From contig NZ_SWDV01000010.1 of the NCBI RefSeq assembly GCF_005877905.1, positions 186,001 through 250,000 on the forward strand: a DNA stretch of 64,000 bases, given 5' to 3'. This stretch comes from Pseudomonas nicosulfuronedens. Lineage in GTDB: Bacteria; Pseudomonadota; Gammaproteobacteria; Pseudomonadales; Pseudomonadaceae. The notes beneath the pieces are model-generated. The model saw nothing but the letters and a program-made list of their open reading frames with translations. It searched no databases and had not been told where the DNA came from. The first letter of the stretch is position 1. Each line of letters starts with the position of its first letter. The position numbers were made by a program, and so were the translations under genes. Positions 62,392 to 64,000 of this stretch are shown piece by piece.

Positions 62392-63213
62392 ATGTCCCTT
62401 AACGGCAAAACCCTCTTCATCACTGGCGCCAGCCGTGGCATCGGCCGCGAGATCGCCCTGCGCGCCGCCCGCGACGGCGCCAACATCGTCATCGCCGCCA
62501 AGAGCGCCGAACCCCATCCGAAGCTCGAGGGCACCATCTTCAGCGTCGCTGAAGAGGTCGAGGCCGCCGGCGGCAAGGCACTGGCGCTGCAACTGGACGT
62601 GCGCGACGAGAACGCCGTGCGCGACGCCATGGCCAAGGCTGCCGAGCATTTTGGCGGCATCGACGCCGTGGTGAACAACGCCGGCGCCATCAAGCTGGTC
62701 GGTGTGGAGCGCCTGGAGCCCAAGCGCTTCGACCTGATGTACCAGATCAACACCCGCGCCGTGATGGTCTGCAGCCAGGCCGCGCTGCCCTACCTGAAGC
62801 AGAGCAAGGGCCATATCCTCAGCCTGTCGCCGCCGATCAACCTGGCCGGCAAGTGGTTCGCCCAGCACGGCCCGTACACCGTCACCAAGTACGGCATGAG
62901 CATGCTCACCCTGGGGATGCACGAGGAATTCAAGAAGTACGGCATCAGCGTCAACGCCCTCTGGCCGAAGACCATGATCGCCACTGCTGCCATCGAGTTC
63001 GAGCTGGGCAGCCGCGACGCCTTCAAGCGCGCGCGCACCCCGGCGATCATGGCCGACGCCGCCTACACGATTCTCTCCAGCAGCGAACGCACCATCAGCG
63101 GGCGCCTGCTGATCGACGAAGACATCCTCCGCGAACAGGGCCAGAGCGACTTCGAGCAGTACCGCTTCGATCCGAACGGCGGCAGCCTGGTGCCCGACCT
63201 GTTCCTCGATTGA
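62392..63213 (+). CDS. atuG: AtuG, short-chain dehydrogenase (HSDL2-like)
   Basis: 273 residues. TGASRGIG at about 11-18, NNAG near 100, the intact catalytic YxxxK (GPYTVTKYGMSML), and the C-terminal extension (DEDILREQGQSDFEQYRF) typical of hydroxysteroid-dehydrogenase-like-2 proteins. As a classical SDR in the citronellol/geraniol cluster it probably oxidises or reduces a pathway alcohol, aldehyde or hydroxyacyl intermediate; the exact step is unassigned. It differs from AtuB, whose catalytic residues are replaced. Confidence 0.93.
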   Translation: MSLNGKTLFITGASRGIGREIALRAARDGANIVIAAKSAEPHPKLEGTIFSVAEEVEAAGGKALALQLDVRDENAVRDAMAKAAEHFGGIDAVVNNAGAIKLVGVERLEPKRFDLMYQINTRAVMVCSQAALPYLKQSKGHILSLSPPINLAGKWFAQHGPYTVTKYGMSMLTLGMHEEFKKYGISVNALWPKTMIATAAIEFELGSRDAFKRARTPAIMADAAYTILSSSERTISGRLLIDEDILREQGQSDFEQYRFDPNGGSLVPDLFLD

Positions 63214-63547
63214 GCCCACTCGCGGACCTTTTCGTAGGGCGCATAACGCGGAACGCGTTATCCGCCGTTTGCCACACCTGGGCTAACGGCGGATAACCAC
63301 AAGCGGTTATCCGCCCTACCAACCCTCCCACCATGGGCACCGTGTCGCCATTTACCAATCGACACAATCCCGCCCTGGCCGTCCGGCCACTGCTTTCTAG
63401 ACTGCGATGAACGCCTGCCCGATGCGTTTGCCGATCTGCCCTGCGCCACGCGCGCAACAGCCATAGGCGCACGCCGGACGACGACCTAGAGTCGCTCGCA
63501 AGCGTCTGCACGCCACAGACAACAATGACAATAAGGGCACGCGTCAA
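63214..63547. other. atuG-atuH intergenic region
   Basis: 334 bases. The first third is a family C repeat. The rest has no gene and no strong hairpin. It is long enough for a separate atuH promoter. An AAGGGC before 63548 is the ribosome-site candidate. Confidence 0.6.
63234..63319. repeat. REP-like inverted repeat, family C
   Basis: GTAGGGCGCATAACGCGGAA...GCGTTATCCGCC and GGCGGATAACCACAAGCGG...CCGCCCTAC; second copy of the element at 55285. Confidence 0.85.
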
Positions 63548-64000
63548 TGAGCCACGCCGATATCATCACCCCGACCCGCTTCCTCGCCCACCTGCCGGCC
63601 ACCCTCGGCCGCGTGCCACGCATGCTGCGCGGGCTGTACTACACCGGCATCCGCAACCGCGAGAAGAACCTCTCCCTGGGCTGGGCGCTGGAGCGCGCTG
63701 CGCGCCTCTACCCGGACAGCCCGGCGCTGATCGACGAACGCCGGCGCCTGTCCTATGCCCTCTTCAACGGCTGGGCCAACCGCCTGGCGCGAGCCTTCCA
63801 GGCCGAGGGAGTGGGCCATGCCAGCGTGGTCGCGGTGATGCTGGAGAACCGCGCCGAACTCATGGTGGTACTTGCCGCCCTGGCCAAGCTCGGCGCCATC
63901 GGCGCGCTGGTCAACACCACCCAGCGCGGCCAGGTACTCAGCCACAGCCTCAACCTGGTCAAGCCCAGCCACTTTGTGGTCGGCGAGGAGCTGCGCGAGG
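63548..64000 (+). CDS. atuH: AtuH, long-chain/terpenoid acyl-CoA synthetase (start only)
   Basis: 151 codons to the window edge, no stop. Begins MSHADIITPTRFLAHLPATLG and contains SLGWALERAARLYPDSPALID and VAVMLENRAELMVVLAALAKLG, the N-terminal part of very-long-chain acyl-CoA synthetases (FadD/FATP-like). AMP-binding motifs would lie beyond the edge. As last gene of the cluster it probably activates citronellic or geranic acid to the CoA ester. ATG 63548 is the only good start. Confidence 0.88.

Overview
The window is 64 kb of a high-GC, gene-dense Pseudomonas chromosome. Gene order and protein content closely follow the stretch of P. aeruginosa PAO1 that I recall as tpm (PA2832) to atuH (PA2893). 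Different intergenic repeat families and several exchanged blocks point to a relative in the P. aeruginosa group (P. nitroreducens / P. citronellolis type) rather than P. aeruginosa itself. That placement comes from memory of gene order; no database was searched. I see no prophage, insertion sequence, CRISPR array, rRNA or replication origin. There is one tRNA gene, tRNA-Ser(GGA).

Layout. 1-4.9 kb: tpm (cut by the left edge), a small CsrA-like protein, a ring-opening dioxygenase, the DEAD-box helicase deaD and an enoyl-CoA hydratase. 5.1-8.5 kb: a glycine-rich collagen-like lipoprotein followed by a two-partner-secretion (TpsB) outer-membrane transporter, an atypical pair. 8.6-18 kb: a spermidine-synthase-like methyltransferase, class II DAHP synthase, an M48 lipoprotein protease, a YcaQ/AlkX DNA glycosylase, small DUF proteins, two LysR regulators, a TauE/SafE permease and the ohrR-ohr peroxide-defence pair. 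18-21.9 kb: earP-efp (EF-P and its arginine rhamnosyltransferase), tRNA-Ser, oprI and an L,D-transpeptidase. 22-27.8 kb: tesA diverging from a YbbA/YbbP ABC system, greB and the RNA ligase-like thpR. 27.8-30.3 kb: a LysR/YeiH sulfate-exporter-type pair and a DoxX protein. 30.4-38 kb: mltF, tatD, a chemoreceptor with a sigma-28-type promoter, an Mpo1-like protein, a periplasmic protein translationally coupled to a diguanylate cyclase, and a thioesterase. 38-44.4 kb: CHAD protein, the moxR-DUF58-tgpA operon, and LysR with a PACE efflux pump. 44.5-47.6 kb: pyrF and a CBS-domain histidine kinase with a double-receiver response regulator. 47.8-51.5 kb: ethanolamine permease and ammonia-lyase genes behind a good sigma-54 promoter match. 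51.5-53.3 kb: small membrane proteins and atuR. 53.5-64 kb: the acyclic terpene (citronellol/geraniol) cluster atuABCDEFGH, with atuH cut by the right edge.

How the genes work together. The atu cluster encodes the acyclic-terpene acyl-CoA pathway: AtuD dehydrogenates citronellyl-CoA, AtuC/AtuF carboxylate geranyl-CoA, and AtuE hydrates isohexenylglutaconyl-CoA. AtuR represses it through two mutually inverted operators between atuR and atuA. The ethanolamine block imports ethanolamine and splits it into acetaldehyde and ammonia. earP modifies Arg32 of EF-P. The L,D-transpeptidase beside oprI is a candidate for anchoring OprI to peptidoglycan. At least four families of short imperfect inverted repeats (REP-like) sit in intergenic gaps and are unusually dense inside the atu cluster.

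The items most worth follow-up are the collagen-like lipoprotein/TpsB pair, the divergent CsrA-like protein beside tpm, the CBS-kinase/double-receiver pair, the sigma-54 ethanolamine block, and the repeat-punctuated atu cluster.
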